DNA of 64,000 bases from SAR116 cluster bacterium AG-337-N21 (GCA_003282145.1 QBZZ01000005.1:41455-105454), one strand, 5' to 3'. Shown: positions 19,775 to 31,733, numbered from the stretch's first letter. Numbers and translations are program-made. Notes: generated from the sequence alone by a model not told the origin.

Positions 19775-20587
19775 ATGAAAAAAATTTCTGTTTCTATTCC
19801 AGGTGGAAATGGTCGCATGGGTAAAACGTTACTTGGTTTAATTATAGAAAATGAAAAATTTAATTTATCTAGTTCCACTTGTTTACCGAATGAAGATGAG
19901 GTTGGCATTGATATTGGAATATTAGTTGGTAAGGCCAAGATTTCTAAAGAATTAAATACTGATACTTCTTCTTTATTTAAAAATTCAGATGTACTCATTG
20001 ACTTTACCGTTCCAGAGGCAACCATGTTTCACGCAAGAAAATGTTATGAAAACAATTTGCCTATAGTAATAGGAACTACTGGATTGAATAAAATTCAAGA
20101 ACAAGAATTACTTAACTTATCTAAAAAAATTCCTATAGTCTATTCTGCAAATTTCTCTATAGGGGTGACACTTTTATCTAGTTTAGTTTCAAATTCAACA
20201 CAAATGTTAGGCGCTGAATGGGATATTGAAATACTAGAGATTCACCATAAACATAAAATAGACGCTCCATCGGGTACAGCATTGTTACTTGGAAAATCAG
20301 CTGCAGAAGCACGAGGTCAAGATTTATCAAGTGTAAAGTCAGTCTCAAGAGACGGTATAGTTGGAAAAAGAAAAGAATCCGAAATAGGTTTTGCAGTTTT
20401 AAGAGGAGGGGATGTTGTAGGAGAGCATTCAGTAATTTTTTCCAGTTCTGGAGAACGAATAGAATTAGTTCATAAGGCTAATGACAGGTCAATTTTTGCT
20501 TCAGGAGCTTTGAGAGCGTCTCATTGGGTTGCAACAGCAGACCCTGGTTTATATAGTTTATCAGATGTTCTAACAAACGGTGGTTAG
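19775..20587 (+). CDS. dapB: 4-hydroxy-tetrahydrodipicolinate reductase
   Basis: VSIPGGNGRMGKTLLGLI, EIHHKHKIDAPSGTAL, RDGIVGKR. Confidence 0.97.
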   Translation: MKKISVSIPGGNGRMGKTLLGLIIENEKFNLSSSTCLPNEDEVGIDIGILVGKAKISKELNTDTSSLFKNSDVLIDFTVPEATMFHARKCYENNLPIVIGTTGLNKIQEQELLNLSKKIPIVYSANFSIGVTLLSSLVSNSTQMLGAEWDIEILEIHHKHKIDAPSGTALLLGKSAAEARGQDLSSVKSVSRDGIVGKRKESEIGFAVLRGGDVVGEHSVIFSSSGERIELVHKANDRSIFASGALRASHWVATADPGLYSLSDVLTNGG

Positions 20588-20590
20588 GAA

Positions 20591-21145
20591 TCACTGATAT
20601 TGATTTATTTTGTTACTTATTTCCTTTAGACATTTTTCAGGTTTAACCTTCCCATAAAGTCTTGTAGATCGTGTTTGTATATGATTTACATAATAACCAT
20701 TCTTTCTTTTTAAAAAGAAAATATCTAAAAAACAGCTTGAAAAATAATATTGATAACTTTTTAATTTACCTTCTTCTTTGATAAAATCACTTTGTCCCAT
20801 CTTTTGGATTAATTTTTTTTCAGACCAATTTTTAATTACATCAAGTTCAAATTTTTTAGTTTTAGGAATATTTATTTTCTTACTAAGAGCAATAGTTTTA
20901 ACTCTTTGTTTTTGTTTAGGCAAGCTTATTGGTGCCATTTCAATTTCATTTGAGGGTTTACGTTTATCAATATCAATAATTTTAGTTTTTGTACTTTTTT
21001 CTTCTAAACTATTTATTTCTTTATTCTGTCGCGTATCTTTTTTTTTAGCATCAAGAAAAATGTTTTGATGTTCGAAGGTATGGCATGAGCTAAGAAATAA
21101 AATTAAGGCAAAGTTTAAAATAATTTTGTTTAGATTTGATTTCAT
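20591..21145 (-). CDS. Hypothetical lipoprotein
   Basis: N-terminal signal with lipobox LFLSSC; C-terminal KSYQYYFSSCFLDIFFLKRKNGYYVNHIQTRS; family not recognised. Confidence 0.7.
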   Translation of the reverse strand: MKSNLNKIILNFALILFLSSCHTFEHQNIFLDAKKKDTRQNKEINSLEEKSTKTKIIDIDKRKPSNEIEMAPISLPKQKQRVKTIALSKKINIPKTKKFELDVIKNWSEKKLIQKMGQSDFIKEEGKLKSYQYYFSSCFLDIFFLKRKNGYYVNHIQTRSTRLYGKVKPEKCLKEISNKINQYQ

Positions 21146-21206
21146 AAATGATATTCATAAATATTGTTAACTATTAAGTCTAATTAAAAATTAATTTTTA
21201 GGAAAT

Positions 21207-22184
21207 ATGATAATGTCAAATTATCAAGTTTGTTTTATAGGGAATGCTATTGTAGATATCATTTCTAAATTTTCAGATGAAAATTTAGAAGAACTAAAAA
21301 TCCCAAAGGGATCTATGCAACTTATAGATGAAAAGTCATCTAATTTAATTTTAGATTATTTAAAAAATCCAATCATTATCTCTGGTGGTAGTGCAGCAAA
21401 TACTGCAGTAGGTTTCAGTTCATTTGGAGGAAACTGTTCTTTCATTGGACAAATAGGTAACGACGATTTTGGAATTTTATTTTCAAACGACCTTAATAAT
21501 TCAGGTGTGTTTTTTGAAAATAAAATTACTCAGACATTGGAAAAAACCTCAAAGAGTATTGTTTTAGTTACTCCTGATGCAGAAAGAAGTATGAATACAT
21601 ATTTAGGAGCAAGTGTTCAATTTAATATAGATTGTATTAACAAAGATTTAATTATTAATAGCAAAATAATTTACATAGAAGGCTATTTATTTGATCAAAC
21701 TGATGCCAAAAAAGCCATTTATTATTGTTGTAAATTAGCTAAAGTCCATAATTGTAAGGTAGCCTTAAGTTTGTCAGATTCATTTTGTGTTGATAGACAT
21801 AGAGAAGAATTTTCAGATCTAATTAGTGAATTTGTTGATATTATTTTTGCTAATGAGGCAGAGATACAAAGTTTATATCAATCGAATTTGCAAGAAAGTT
21901 TAAAAAAAATTAAAGAAAATGTAGAGGTTGGAGCAATTACTTTGGGATCTAAAGGTTCCATCGTTTTTCAAAATCAGATTGAAAATTTAGTGGCTCCCAT
22001 TACAGTAAATAATATAGTGGATACAACTGGTGCAGGTGATATATTTGCTTCGGGGTTTCTGTTTGGTTTAACTAATAAATACTCAATTGAAGATTGTGGA
22101 AAATTAGGAAGTAAAGTAGCTGCAGACATAATTAAAAATATAGGCGCAAGACCCAAAGTTCCACTCAAAACATTTCTTAATTAG
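21207..22184 (+). CDS. PfkB-family carbohydrate/adenosine kinase
   Basis: GNAIVDIISKFSDENLEELKIPKGSMQLID, SGGSAANTAVGFSSFGG, VDTTGAGDIFASGFLFG. Confidence 0.93.
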   Translation: MIMSNYQVCFIGNAIVDIISKFSDENLEELKIPKGSMQLIDEKSSNLILDYLKNPIIISGGSAANTAVGFSSFGGNCSFIGQIGNDDFGILFSNDLNNSGVFFENKITQTLEKTSKSIVLVTPDAERSMNTYLGASVQFNIDCINKDLIINSKIIYIEGYLFDQTDAKKAIYYCCKLAKVHNCKVALSLSDSFCVDRHREEFSDLISEFVDIIFANEAEIQSLYQSNLQESLKKIKENVEVGAITLGSKGSIVFQNQIENLVAPITVNNIVDTTGAGDIFASGFLFGLTNKYSIEDCGKLGSKVAADIIKNIGARPKVPLKTFLN

Positions 22185-24465
22185 AATATAATGAATTATA
22201 AGTTGCAATAGATGCAGAATTAACAATGTCTGATACAGAAGAGCCCATTTGTACAATTTGAAATGGCTTTTCTCCACCTATCATAAGAGGACCTAAAATT
22301 GAACCTCCACCGAGTTTTTGTAATAACTTAAAAGAAATATTAGCAGATAAAAGACTTGGCATAATTAAAACATTGGCGGGACCAGAAAGTCTACAAAATG
22401 GATAGTTTTCTTTAATTTGATTATAATCTAACGCTACCTCAGGTGTCATTTCTCCGTCAAACTCGAAATCAACATTCCTATTATTCAATATATTTACTGC
22501 TTCTTTTAAGTTTTTTGAGCTAGGTCTGGTTAAGCTTCCAAAATTAGAAAATGACAATAAGGCTACACGAGGAGTATAACCTAAACTTTTTACAGTATTG
22601 GCTATACCTGAGGCAATATTAGCTAATTGTTCCGCATTTGGCATGTCATGTATATTAACGTCACCAATAAAAACAGTTCGCTCTTTAGAAACCATCATAG
22701 ACATTGATAAAAAACTTTCATCATTTTTTGTTGAAATAACTTTTGTGATGTCATCAAAGCATCTTCCAAAAGGTCTTGTTACTCCAGTTATCATAGCATC
22801 TGCATCTCCAGCAGATACCATAGATGCAGCAAAAACATTTCTATCTTGGTTAATTAATCTTTGACAATCTCTTCTTAAATGTCCGTATCGATGAAGTCGT
22901 TTATATAGACTATCTGTATATTTTTGATTGTTTTTACTTAAACTGGCATTATGAATTATTAATTCATTTAGACCTTCCAAGTTAACTTGTTCCATAGTTT
23001 CTCTAACTCTATTTTCTCTTCCAATTAAGATTGGAATTCCAAAGCCTGAATTATAAAATGATAACGCTGCTCGTATAGTTTTTTCTTCTTCACCCTCAGC
23101 AAAAACTACTTTTTGTTTTTTACCTTTTATTCTTGATTTTATTGGTTCAAGTATAGAGGCTATAGGGTTAGTCCTACCTTCTAATTCTCTTCTATATGCT
23201 TCTAAATTTTTAATGGGTTTTTTTGCAACGCCAGTATCCATTGCGGCTTTTGCTACTGCAGATGAGACAGACGAAATAAGTCTTGGATCAAAAGGTGCAG
23301 GTATTATATAATCATTACCATAATGTAATTGTACTCCATGATACGCAGCATTCACCTCATCAGGAACATCCTCTCTAGCTAATTCAGCAATAGCATTTGC
23401 TGCAGCAATCTTCATTTCATCATTAATCATGGTTGCTCTTACATCAAGAGCACCTCTAAAGATATAGGGAAATCCGAGCACGTTATTTACTTGATTAGGA
23501 TAATCAGATCTTCCAGTAGCTATTATAGCATCTGACCTTACACTCCTTACTTCTTCTGGCATAATCTCTGGTGTTGGATTTGCCATAGCAAATATAATTG
23601 GTTTATCAGCCATACTTTCCACCATTTTTTTTGTAACAGAACCTGGAACAGACAATCCTAAGAAAACATCTGAATTTTTAAAAGCATCTTCTAAAGTTCT
23701 AGCTTTTGTGTCTACAGTATGTCCAGATTTCCACTGATTCATATTAGTTTGCCTACCTTTGTATATAACCCCATCTCGGTCTACTAAAATAATGTTTTTA
23801 TTTTGTGCTCCCATACCTTTTAAAAGTTCAACACAAGCTATAGAAGCTGCACCTGCTCCATTACAAACAAACTTTGTTTCTTCTATTTTTCTATTAGTTA
23901 AATGAAGTGCATTTATTATTCCAGCAGCAGTAACAATTGCTGTCCCATGTTGATCATCATGAAAAACTGGAATCTTCATATTTTCTCTTAATCTTTGTTC
24001 AATTATAAAACAGTCAGGAGCTTTTATGTCTTCTAGATTAACACCGCCAAAACTCGGCTCAAGTAAGGAGACTGCGTCAATAAATTTTTCTGTATCTTCC
24101 GTATCTATTTCTAAATCAATACCATCAACATCAGCAAATTTTTTAAACAATACAGCCTTTCCCTCCATTACAGGTTTTGATGCAGAAGCACCAATATTAC
24201 CGAGACCTAAAACGGCTGTTCCATTTGAAATAACTGCAACTATGTTTCCTTTTGAAGTATAGTCATAAATTGTTTCGGGTGTCTTTTCTATCTCAATACA
24301 TGGTGTTGCTACACCTGGTGAGTATGCTAAAGATAAATCATGGGAACTAATTAAAGGTGTTGTCGGTGTTATTTCTAATTTACCAGGGCGACCCTTTTTG
24401 TGATAATCTAAAGCCTCTTTTTCTAAATTTGATTTTATAGTTTCATCTTTTTTGTTAGTAGACAT
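22177..24465 (-). CDS. maeB: NADP-dependent malic enzyme with C-terminal phosphotransacetylase-like domain
   Basis: KLEITPTTPLISSHDLSLAYSPGVATPC, PVFHDDQHGTAIVTAAGIINAL; Pta-like C-terminal half. Confidence 0.95.
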   Translation of the reverse strand: MSTNKKDETIKSNLEKEALDYHKKGRPGKLEITPTTPLISSHDLSLAYSPGVATPCIEIEKTPETIYDYTSKGNIVAVISNGTAVLGLGNIGASASKPVMEGKAVLFKKFADVDGIDLEIDTEDTEKFIDAVSLLEPSFGGVNLEDIKAPDCFIIEQRLRENMKIPVFHDDQHGTAIVTAAGIINALHLTNRKIEETKFVCNGAGAASIACVELLKGMGAQNKNIILVDRDGVIYKGRQTNMNQWKSGHTVDTKARTLEDAFKNSDVFLGLSVPGSVTKKMVESMADKPIIFAMANPTPEIMPEEVRSVRSDAIIATGRSDYPNQVNNVLGFPYIFRGALDVRATMINDEMKIAAANAIAELAREDVPDEVNAAYHGVQLHYGNDYIIPAPFDPRLISSVSSAVAKAAMDTGVAKKPIKNLEAYRRELEGRTNPIASILEPIKSRIKGKKQKVVFAEGEEEKTIRAALSFYNSGFGIPILIGRENRVRETMEQVNLEGLNELIIHNASLSKNNQKYTDSLYKRLHRYGHLRRDCQRLINQDRNVFAASMVSAGDADAMITGVTRPFGRCFDDITKVISTKNDESFLSMSMMVSKERTVFIGDVNIHDMPNAEQLANIASGIANTVKSLGYTPRVALLSFSNFGSLTRPSSKNLKEAVNILNNRNVDFEFDGEMTPEVALDYNQIKENYPFCRLSGPANVLIMPSLLSANISFKLLQKLGGGSILGPLMIGGEKPFQIVQMGSSVSDIVNSASIATYNSLYSN

Positions 24466-24607
24466 TTTCCCCTCAAAAACTTAACATAATCCATTATTAA
24501 CTATAACTTACTTTTTTAAAAAGGTCTTAATAAATTATATTTTATCCATTAATGATCTAATTATAAATAAAGCTGATTTAAGCTCTTTCAAAAGGAAACT
24601 TTTTATT

Positions 24608-27226
24608 GTGAATAATGTAAATACTCCAATGATGGAGCAGTATTTAAATATAAAAAATCAACATAAAGACGCTTTACTTTTTTATAGAATGGGTGATTTT
24701 TATGAGTTATTCTTTGAAGATGCGGTTGTTGCTTCTCAAGCATTAGATATAGCTTTGACCAAAAGAGGCAAATCTAATGGTAAAGATATTCCTATGTGTG
24801 GTGTTCCATTTCATTCAGCGGATAATTATTTGCCCAAGTTAATCAAAAAAGGTTTTAATGTCGCTGTATGTGAGCAAACTGAAACAGCAGAAGAAGCTAA
24901 AATAAAGTTAAAAAAAGGGCCGCTAAAAAGGGAGGTAGTAAGAATAATCTCGCCTGGTACTTTGACAGAAGATAATCTTCTTGAAAAAAAAACAAATAAT
25001 TTTCTAGGTGCTTTATCGGATAATAATTGTTCAATCTCTGTAGCATGGGTAGATGTTTCAACAGGATCTTTCAAATCAAGAAACATATTAGAAGATAACA
25101 AATCCAATAGAAAACAATTATTAGCTAATTTCCTATTAAGAATGAATTTTTCAGAATTACTAATTTCTGAAGATTTTGATTTAAATTTAATTGTAGAGGA
25201 ATGGCACTCAATTCTGAAAAAACAACCATCAACTCTGTTTCATTATCCATCCTGCTTAGACCAAATACTCTCTTATTATTCCATTGTTTCATTAGAAGGT
25301 GTTGGCACTTTCAGTGAAGGAGAAATTAAGGCAGCGTCAGTATTGCTTTCATATTTGAAATTAACACAATGTGGAAAAATTCCAATTCTTTCAATGATTC
25401 AAACTGAAACACAGAATAATTTTTTAGAGATTGATTATTTTACTCAAAAGTCACTTGAAATTTTTAAAAATCTCTCGGGGGGTAGTGAAGGTAGTTTAAT
25501 TTCTTGTTTGGATGAAACAAAAACTGCATGTGGAGCAAGATTATTAAAACAGAGAGTAATCGAGCCTTTTTATAAAATCGAACAAATTCAAGATAGGTAT
25601 GATTTAACAAATTGGATCTTAGAAAATAATATAAATATATCACAATATCAAATAGATTTTGAAAAGATACCTGATATCGAAAGGTCACTTTCTAGAATAT
25701 CATTGTCAAGAGGTGGTCCAAGAGATTTGCTTTTGATGTCTAGCGGTCTTTTGACTATAAAAGGAATCTATGAAAATTTGATCTCACATAATCAAGTTAA
25801 ACCAACTCCTTCATTATTAAACTGTATAATCAACAATTTAGACATTGATTACAGTATATTTTTAAAAATTTCGAAAGCTTTAAAATCAAATGTTCCGGTT
25901 ATTGCAAAAGAAGGTAACTTTATAAAAGAAGGATACAACAAGGAGCTAGATCTCCTTAGAAATTTTAGAAATAATGAATTAGAACATATAACAAAACTTC
26001 AAAAAGAATATTCAGAATTAACTAATGTTAACTCGTTAAAAATTAAGCATAATAGAATGCTAGGATATCATATTGAAGTAAGAGCACTACATGATGAATC
26101 ATTAAGAAATGTTGATACATTTATCCATAGACAAACAACAGCCCAGACATCTAGATTTACTACAATTGAGCTAAATAATGTTGAGAATCAAATATTAAAT
26201 TCATTTGAAAAAGCTCTTAAAATTGAGGTTAATATTTTTAATGATTTTGCATCTCAGATAATAGATAAAGGTAAAGAAATCTTAAATATTGCGCTTTCAA
26301 TTTCTGAATTAGATATTTCCATTATGGTTGCTAACCAATCAGTGTGTAGACATTATACTTGCCCAAATATAGTAGAGGAAAAAAGCTTAGAAATTATTGG
26401 GGGTAGGCATCCTGTTTTAGAACAACAAATGAGTTTATCTGAAAAATCTTTTATTTTTAACGATTGTATTTTGAATAAAAAAGATCTGATTTGGTTGATA
26501 ACTGGACCTAATATGGCAGGAAAATCGACTTATCTTAGGCAAAATGCACTTATAGTTATAATGGCACAAGCAGGTTTATTTGTTCCAGCTGAAAAAGCAA
26601 AAATAGGTGTATTCGACAAAATCTTTTCCAGAGTAGGAGCATCAGATGATTTAGCAAAAGGACAATCCACTTTTATGATTGAAATGATAGAAACATCACT
26701 TATCCTCAATACTGCTACTGACAAATCATTGGTCATACTAGATGAAATTGGACGGGGCACTTCTACTTTTGATGGGTTAGCAATTGCTTGGTCAGTGTTA
26801 GAATATTTACATGAACAGATTAAACCTAGAACATTATTTGCTACTCATTATCATGAACTAACAAGTTTAAAGGAAAGCCTTGGCAACTTGTCTTGTCATA
26901 AAATGTCTATAAAAGAATGGAATGATACAATAATCTTCATGCATAAAATTTTGGATGGTGAAGCTGATAAGTCTTATGGTATTCATGTTGCAAAATTAGC
27001 GGGTATTCCTTTATCTGTTACAAAGAAAGCTACAAAATTACTATCTAATCTTAAACAAAAAGATCGGGAAAAACGGGATATGAGAACAGATTATCCAGCT
27101 GTTTCTGAATCTAACGAACATGAGGATTTTTTTAAGGAATTTGATAGTATTAATGTTGACGAGATCACTCCACGTCAATCACTAGATATATTCTATAAAC
27201 TTAAATTATTGAGAAATGCAAATTAA
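24608..27226 (+). CDS. mutS: DNA mismatch repair protein MutS
   Basis: TPMMEQYLNIKNQHKDALLFYRMGDFYELFFEDA, TGPNMAGKSTYLRQNALIVIMAQ, DEIGRGTSTFDGLAIAWSVLEYLH. Confidence 0.99.
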   Translation: MNNVNTPMMEQYLNIKNQHKDALLFYRMGDFYELFFEDAVVASQALDIALTKRGKSNGKDIPMCGVPFHSADNYLPKLIKKGFNVAVCEQTETAEEAKIKLKKGPLKREVVRIISPGTLTEDNLLEKKTNNFLGALSDNNCSISVAWVDVSTGSFKSRNILEDNKSNRKQLLANFLLRMNFSELLISEDFDLNLIVEEWHSILKKQPSTLFHYPSCLDQILSYYSIVSLEGVGTFSEGEIKAASVLLSYLKLTQCGKIPILSMIQTETQNNFLEIDYFTQKSLEIFKNLSGGSEGSLISCLDETKTACGARLLKQRVIEPFYKIEQIQDRYDLTNWILENNINISQYQIDFEKIPDIERSLSRISLSRGGPRDLLLMSSGLLTIKGIYENLISHNQVKPTPSLLNCIINNLDIDYSIFLKISKALKSNVPVIAKEGNFIKEGYNKELDLLRNFRNNELEHITKLQKEYSELTNVNSLKIKHNRMLGYHIEVRALHDESLRNVDTFIHRQTTAQTSRFTTIELNNVENQILNSFEKALKIEVNIFNDFASQIIDKGKEILNIALSISELDISIMVANQSVCRHYTCPNIVEEKSLEIIGGRHPVLEQQMSLSEKSFIFNDCILNKKDLIWLITGPNMAGKSTYLRQNALIVIMAQAGLFVPAEKAKIGVFDKIFSRVGASDDLAKGQSTFMIEMIETSLILNTATDKSLVILDEIGRGTSTFDGLAIAWSVLEYLHEQIKPRTLFATHYHELTSLKESLGNLSCHKMSIKEWNDTIIFMHKILDGEADKSYGIHVAKLAGIPLSVTKKATKLLSNLKQKDREKRDMRTDYPAVSESNEHEDFFKEFDSINVDEITPRQSLDIFYKLKLLRNAN

Positions 27227-27231
27227 ATAAA

Positions 27232-30087
27232 ATGAATTTTAAAAGTAAATTTACGTTATTTGGTAAACATAAAGATCATAAATCAGTCGATACCGATATA
27301 TCACCTAAAGATGCAATTAATCAAAATGCAATATGGTTTCAAAGTATGGAACCAATAAACTACGTAAAAAATCAAACAAAAGAGTTATATGAGATTAATG
27401 ACACAAATATTGATGAGGTTGACACAAAAATTTTTAGGGATCAGTTATTTAAAATTTTAAAAATTCAAATGGATAATAATAAAAAGCTGATTAAAAATAA
27501 ATTTTTAGCAACATCCGATGGCTCCCTTAATGTGGGTTTAAATGTAATTTTAATTGATAGCTTACTAAAAGTTATATTTAAAAACTCATATTTTCATAAT
27601 CTAGGTAATAAGCATTATCAATTTACTTTAATAGCTGTAGGAGGATATGGAAGAGGAGAATTATCCCCTCACTCAGATTTAGACATATTATTTCTCTTAC
27701 CAAACAAATTAAGAAAAAATGATACAAAAAAAATTGAAAATGTGATTGAGTTAATTTTATATATATTATGGGATTTGGGATATACAGTTGGTCATTCAAC
27801 TAGAACCATAGACGATTGTATTGAAAAAAGCAGGTCAGATTTAACAATCTCCACCAGTCTTTTAGAAAAACGTTTCGTAGCAGGGAATAATGATATTTAT
27901 GACTTGCTAAATAATAAATTCAAAACATTCATTAATAATACTAAAACTTTAGATTTTGTAGAAGCAAAATTAAAAGAATCTGAAACGCGACACAAAAGGT
28001 TTGGAGAATCAAGGTATGTTGTTGAACCTAATGTTAAAGATGGTAAGGGAGGATTAAGAGATCTCCATACACTTATCTGGATATTAAAATTTGCTTATAA
28101 AGTCGATACTATTTCAAAATTAATTAATGTAGGTGCTTTAACAAAAGAAGAAGCAGTTCCATTTGCTGAAGCTCAGAGATTTTTATTATCTGTAAGATGT
28201 CACTTACATTATAGAGCAAATAGAGAAGATGATCGACTTGCAATGGACGCCCAGCTTGAAATCGCAAAAAGTATGAACTTCAAGAATACAATTACTCATA
28301 AAGATGTAGAAAGGTTCATGAAAAGATATTTTCTTGCGACAAAAACAGTAGGTAATTTAACAAGAATATTTTGTGCTGCTATAGAGACAGAATTTAATAA
28401 ACCTTTAAGGATGAGTTTCTTAAGCTTTAAAAAAAGAGAGAATATAACTCCTTTTAGATTAGAAGTAGGTCGTTTATTTTCTTATGAAAGAGAAATACTG
28501 ACAGAAAATCCTATTAATATAATAAAACTTTTTTATATTTCTCATATTAATAATATAGACATTCACCCTAAAACTTTAAGACAAATAACAAGTTTGAGAA
28601 AATTAATAAATTTAAAGGTTAGACAAAATGTAGAAGCTAACAAAATGTTCTTGAATATTTTAACAAGTGATAAGGACCCAACAAGAACTCTTAGATTAAT
28701 GAATGAGGCGAATATTTTAGGACAGTTCATACCTGAATTTCAAAAAATTGTAGGGTTAATGCAATTTGATATGTATCACTCGTATACCGTTGATGAACAT
28801 ACAATTTTTACAATTTCTAATCTTCATTCTTTAAGAAGTGGCAAATTTAATGATTTTGCACCTTTGACAAGCAGTGCAATTTTAGAAATTAAATCTTACA
28901 AATCATTATTTGTGGCGATGTTGTTACATGATATTGCCAAAGGAAAAAAGGGTGACCACTCTGAAAATGGATCATTAATTGCTTCTAAAATATGCCCTAG
29001 GTTAGGGCTAAATAAAGAAGAAACTAAAATGGTTGAGTGGTTAGTATTACATCATCTATTAATGAGTAAAACTGCGTTTAGATATGAATTAGGTGACCCA
29101 AAAGTAATTAAGAATTTTGCAAAACAAGTCAGATCTATTGATAAGTTAAAATCACTTTTAGCTCTAACAGTTGCTGATATCAGAGGGGTTGGCCCAGATG
29201 TTTGGAATGATTGGAAAGGTGCCTTAATAAAAGAACTTTATATTAAAACATATGATTTACTTAAACCCGCTCAAGAAATTTCCAAAATAACAGAACCTCT
29301 TAAATCATCTAAAGAACTCTTAATAAGATATTTAAATAACAAAGGAGTGAATGATTTAGATATTAAAACATATTGTAGTAAATTTTATGATAACTATTGG
29401 GGAACATTTAATTTACCATCAGTTATTAATCATTATGAAATATTTACTTCAATGAAAAATTATTCAAAAAAGCTAGAGGTTTACTTATCTGATGACAGTA
29501 AATTAAAAGCAACTGAGCTTTTAGTCATCACTCCAGATCATCATGGTTTATTTTCACAAATATCTGGTTTGGTTGCTTCATCTGGATATGATATTGTTAG
29601 CGCTAAAATTATTACAAGGTCAGATGGATACGCCTTAGATACTTTTTTCTTACAAAACAAGGAAAGAAAGCCAATACCTGATATTAATTTAAGAAAAAAA
29701 TTAATAGAAACTATTACAAAAGGTTTAGAAGGAAATTTTAATATAGAAAAAGCTTTAAATATAAAATGGAAAGAAATTCCGGCACGTTTTAGAGCTGTAA
29801 AGGCACCAATTAGGGTCATTATTGATAATAAAACAAGTGATCAATATACTATATTGGATATAAAATGTAAAAATGCGCCTGGAGTTCTTTATAAAATCAC
29901 AAAGATAATAACAAGTTTAGGTCTTCAAATAAATACAGCAAATGTTTCTACTTATGGTGACAGGGTTGTTGATATATTTTATTTAAAGAATGCATTTGGT
30001 TCAAAGGTGGATGATAATACAACTATTGAAAAAGTTAAGAATTCCATTTTAGAGGAATTAAAAGAAATAGATTATGTAAACCAATAA
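27232..30087 (+). CDS. glnD: Bifunctional uridylyltransferase/uridylyl-removing enzyme GlnD
   Basis: AVGGYGRGELSPHSDLDILFL, GKGGLRDLHTLIWI, LLHDIAKGKKGDHS, C-terminal ACT domains. Confidence 0.97.
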   Translation: MNFKSKFTLFGKHKDHKSVDTDISPKDAINQNAIWFQSMEPINYVKNQTKELYEINDTNIDEVDTKIFRDQLFKILKIQMDNNKKLIKNKFLATSDGSLNVGLNVILIDSLLKVIFKNSYFHNLGNKHYQFTLIAVGGYGRGELSPHSDLDILFLLPNKLRKNDTKKIENVIELILYILWDLGYTVGHSTRTIDDCIEKSRSDLTISTSLLEKRFVAGNNDIYDLLNNKFKTFINNTKTLDFVEAKLKESETRHKRFGESRYVVEPNVKDGKGGLRDLHTLIWILKFAYKVDTISKLINVGALTKEEAVPFAEAQRFLLSVRCHLHYRANREDDRLAMDAQLEIAKSMNFKNTITHKDVERFMKRYFLATKTVGNLTRIFCAAIETEFNKPLRMSFLSFKKRENITPFRLEVGRLFSYEREILTENPINIIKLFYISHINNIDIHPKTLRQITSLRKLINLKVRQNVEANKMFLNILTSDKDPTRTLRLMNEANILGQFIPEFQKIVGLMQFDMYHSYTVDEHTIFTISNLHSLRSGKFNDFAPLTSSAILEIKSYKSLFVAMLLHDIAKGKKGDHSENGSLIASKICPRLGLNKEETKMVEWLVLHHLLMSKTAFRYELGDPKVIKNFAKQVRSIDKLKSLLALTVADIRGVGPDVWNDWKGALIKELYIKTYDLLKPAQEISKITEPLKSSKELLIRYLNNKGVNDLDIKTYCSKFYDNYWGTFNLPSVINHYEIFTSMKNYSKKLEVYLSDDSKLKATELLVITPDHHGLFSQISGLVASSGYDIVSAKIITRSDGYALDTFFLQNKERKPIPDINLRKKLIETITKGLEGNFNIEKALNIKWKEIPARFRAVKAPIRVIIDNKTSDQYTILDIKCKNAPGVLYKITKIITSLGLQINTANVSTYGDRVVDIFYLKNAFGSKVDDNTTIEKVKNSILEELKEIDYVNQ

Positions 30088-30107
30088 ATAGAATAATGAG
30101 GTTTTGA

Positions 30108-31733
30108 ATGAAAGATAAAACATCTTTTTTTATAAGAGGTTTTACAGAATCTGCTACATTAACATTCCTTAGCCGTATATCTGGTTTTATAAGAGATATA
30201 TTCATTGCAGCATTCCTAGGTGCGGGTGTTTTTTCAGATATTTTTTTAATTGCATTTAAGTTACCAAATTTGTTTAGAAGAATTACAGCAGAAGGGGCCT
30301 TAACTTCAGCTTTCTTACCAATTTATTCAAAGTTAATAGAAAAAAAAGGTAAAATTTTTGCCGATAAATTTCTCAAAAAATTTATTTTTCGTGCAGCTAC
30401 TTTTTTATTTTTATTAATGATTATTCTCCAAATTATAATGCCCTTTTGCATATATTTTTTAGCTCCAGGTTTTTTAGACAATGACTTAATTTTGGATAAA
30501 ATAACTATACTAACAAGAATAACAATAGTCTTCATGCCTTTAATATCTATTGTAGCTCTTTTAGGAGTTGCTACAAATGTTTCTGGTAAGTTTTGGATTT
30601 TATCTTCCTCTCCAATTATTTTAAATGTTTGCTTAATATTAAGTTGTTTTTTTATAAGTGATAATTTGTCTATTAAATCCTTACCGCTTGCTATAGCAAC
30701 GGTTTTAGGAGGAATACTTCAATTAGCATTTACTTTAATAATGATTAAAAAGTTTGGTGTTTTACAATTCAAAAAATCGGATATTAAAAGCGAAGGTATA
30801 AAAGAACGGAATGAAATCCAAACATATTTTAAAAAAACATGGGAAAAATTTATACCTGCAGCATTTGGCGGTGGGATATTACAAATTAACCTCCTTGTAG
30901 ATACTATTCTAGCAAGCCTATTAGGTTTTGGTTCTATTTCCTATCTCTATTTCGCAGATAGAATTGCCCAGTTACCTCTAGGTATAATAGGAATTGCATT
31001 AAGCACAGCTTTGCTAACATCGTTATCTAAATCAAGTGCAATTAAAGATAAGAAACAATTTTCTAAAGAATTAATGATTTCAATAAAAATAGGATTATTT
31101 TTTTCTATACCCGCATCTTTTGTTTTTATTAATTTTTCAGATCTATTTATTAGTGTTTTATTTGAAAGAGGTGAATTTAGCTCCTTGGAAACCAATCAAA
31201 CTGCCCAGGCGTTAATTGCTTATGCTTTTGGTATTCCTGCTTTTATTATACTAAAATCTTGTCAACCTGCATTTCTAGCAGAGGGAAACACTAAAACTCC
31301 AATGAATATCGGCTTAATATTATTATTACTCAATATTCTTCTCTCATTTATATTAATGCATTATTTAAAACATTCAGGTATTGCCTTAGCTACTTCACTG
31401 GTATCCTGGATAGGATCTATTACATATTTAATATTATTAATAAAAAAGGGAAATATACCAAAATTTAAATTTAATTTGAAATATGATGAGTATAATTCCT
31501 TCTTTTTGTTGATATATTCACTAAAGATAATCTTAACATCGTTCTTAATGATATTGATTATGAAATTGATTTTTTATATTTTAAACATTAATAAGTTTGA
31601 TAATATTACCATTTTATTATTTTTAGTTTTGTTTGGTTTGTTATCGTATTTTTTGACAACTTATATTTTAAGATATATTCCTCAAGAATTACTAATTTCT
31701 AAGGTTTTTAAATTCAGGAAAGTAAAGCCATGA
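30108..31733 (+). CDS. murJ: Lipid II flippase MurJ (MviN)
   Basis: [44 protein letters not shown]; multi-TM. Confidence 0.97.
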   Translation: MKDKTSFFIRGFTESATLTFLSRISGFIRDIFIAAFLGAGVFSDIFLIAFKLPNLFRRITAEGALTSAFLPIYSKLIEKKGKIFADKFLKKFIFRAATFLFLLMIILQIIMPFCIYFLAPGFLDNDLILDKITILTRITIVFMPLISIVALLGVATNVSGKFWILSSSPIILNVCLILSCFFISDNLSIKSLPLAIATVLGGILQLAFTLIMIKKFGVLQFKKSDIKSEGIKERNEIQTYFKKTWEKFIPAAFGGGILQINLLVDTILASLLGFGSISYLYFADRIAQLPLGIIGIALSTALLTSLSKSSAIKDKKQFSKELMISIKIGLFFSIPASFVFINFSDLFISVLFERGEFSSLETNQTAQALIAYAFGIPAFIILKSCQPAFLAEGNTKTPMNIGLILLLLNILLSFILMHYLKHSGIALATSLVSWIGSITYLILLIKKGNIPKFKFNLKYDEYNSFFLLIYSLKIILTSFLMILIMKLIFYILNINKFDNITILLFLVLFGLLSYFLTTYILRYIPQELLISKVFKFRKVKP

